A DNA stretch of 5,994 nucleotides from Chloroflexota bacterium (GTDB lineage Bacteria > Chloroflexota > Anaerolineae > Anaerolineales > Villigracilaceae), in NCBI GenBank assembly GCA_021823555.1, contig JAKANW010000205.1:1-5994 (forward strand). The letters run 5' to 3'. A program made the translations under genes and the position numbers. The stretch's first letter is position 1. Each line of letters starts with the position of its first letter. A model generated the notes under the pieces. The model was not told the DNA's origin, made no database searches, and saw only the letters and a list, made by a program, of their open reading frames with translations. Of this stretch, positions 5,442 to 5,994 are shown piece after piece.

Positions 5442-5994
5442 TTAGTTTCTTCGCTCATAAACGTGGACGACACAAGTCGAGCCGGTCGCGCCGACGTTGT
5501 GGGTCATGGCCAGCGGAATATCGCCCTTGACCTGGCGTTCGCCCGCCTCGCCCCTCATCTGCTTCCAGACCTCGAAGACCTGGGCCACACCCGAAGCGCC
5601 GACCGGATGTCCTTTGGATTTGAGTCCGCCGGATGTATTGACCGGCTTGGCTCCATCGCGGGCGGTCACGCCATCCTCGGCAGCTTTGTATCCCTCACCG
5701 GGAGCGAAGAAGCCGATATCTTCCGTGGCGACCACTTCGGCAATCGTGAAGCAATCATGCACTTCGGCAAGGCGAATATCCCTGGCAGTGACGCCTGCCA
5801 TCTCGTAGGCCTGGGAGGCGGCCCGTTTGGCCGCGGGCAGGCTGGTCAGGTCGGCGCGGTCGTGCAAGGCCGCGTCCGAGGCCTGGGCGGAGCCGATAAT
5901 ATGCAGTGGGTGATCGGTGAATTCCCTGGCGCGCTCCTCAGCCACCAGCAGGATGGCGGACGCGCCGTCCGGGATCGGCGAGCAGTCGAACAAT
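5442..5994 (-). CDS. Thiolase, C-terminal half (acetyl-CoA acetyltransferase / SCP2-like thiolase family)
   Basis: The last 183 codons plus stop (TAA at 5442-5444) are visible, and the 5' half lies beyond the right edge. The first visible codon (5991-5993) is TTG. It belongs to the internal thiolase motif LFDCSPIPDGAS, so it is not the start. Other family signatures follow: VHDCF (78-82 of the visible part), SGGLKSKGHPVGASG with the catalytic His129, and NVGATGSTCVVHVYE at the end. The C-terminal block is of the SCP2-like or archaeal thiolase kind rather than the C.GGG.G block of classical degradative thiolases. A Cys at 174 is close to, but not clearly in, the usual catalytic Cys position. 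The enzyme would join or split acyl-CoAs (acetoacetyl-CoA formation or beta-ketoacyl-CoA cleavage). Which one depends on partner genes not in view. No operon link to the protease is evident, with over 400 bases between. Confidence 0.9.
   Translation of the reverse strand, partial: LFDCSPIPDGASAILLVAEERAREFTDHPLHIIGSAQASDAALHDRADLTSLPAAKRAASQAYEMAGVTARDIRLAEVHDCFTIAEVVATEDIGFFAPGEGYKAAEDGVTARDGAKPVNTSGGLKSKGHPVGASGVAQVFEVWKQMRGEAGERQVKGDIPLAMTHNVGATGSTCVVHVYERRN

Noticed and set aside
5991..5993. Apparent start codon (TTG) of a 183-residue thiolase-like protein
   Set aside because: The residues around it, LFDCSPIPDGAS, are an internal thiolase motif, so the gene continues beyond the right edge.

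Overview
All recognisable genes in this window lie on the minus strand. From right to left in direction of reading they are: the C-terminal half of a thiolase (cut by the right edge), a CPBP-family intramembrane protease, a TIR-domain protein, and a large NACHT NTPase with a C-terminal formylglycine-generating-enzyme-like (FGE/sulfatase-modifying) domain, cut by the left edge. I see no tRNA, rRNA or CRISPR array. The gene types and the abundant short C/T-rich palindromes (core CCCTCTCCC/GGGAGAGGG), plus a palindromic element with GTCGTTGCGAGG-type ends, suggest a member of the Chloroflexota, most likely an Anaerolineae-type genome. That placement is inference from gene and repeat style, not from a marker gene.

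Positions 1-3633 hold the most interesting unit: a two-gene bacterial NLR-like (STAND) cassette. The TIR gene (3633 to 2740) is followed after one base (TAA-c-ATG) by the NACHT-FGE gene (2738 to beyond 1). The two proteins share a short Gly-rich motif: QGGIHAGGSFINGDQ in the middle of the TIR protein and IQGGIHCADFINGDQ at the extreme N-terminus of the NACHT protein. A split effector and sensor carrying the same short motif is the arrangement known from bacterial amyloid-signalling NLR pairs. My model is that the FGE-like domain senses a ligand, NACHT oligomerises, and the N-terminal motif templates the matching motif of the TIR protein. The TIR domain would then consume NAD+ or make a nucleotide signal, causing abortive infection or cell death.

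The NACHT-FGE gene is also unusual because three palindromic repeats of the dispersed, REP-like kind lie inside its reading frame (about 261-315, 928-975 and 1096-1133) without breaking it. They are translated as Gly/Pro/Glu/Arg-rich inserts at domain junctions and in a surface loop of the FGE domain.

Positions 3634-4072 and 5030-5441 are intergenic. The first holds a compact two-hairpin element (3874-3935) and peptide-like fragments in shifted frames that look like a decayed small gene. The second holds a 125-bp palindromic, MITE-like element (5275-5399) with perfect 13-bp ends. The CPBP protease (5029-4073) and the thiolase fragment (5994-5442) look like ordinary genes. I see no direct functional link between them and the TIR/NACHT cassette, beyond common orientation.
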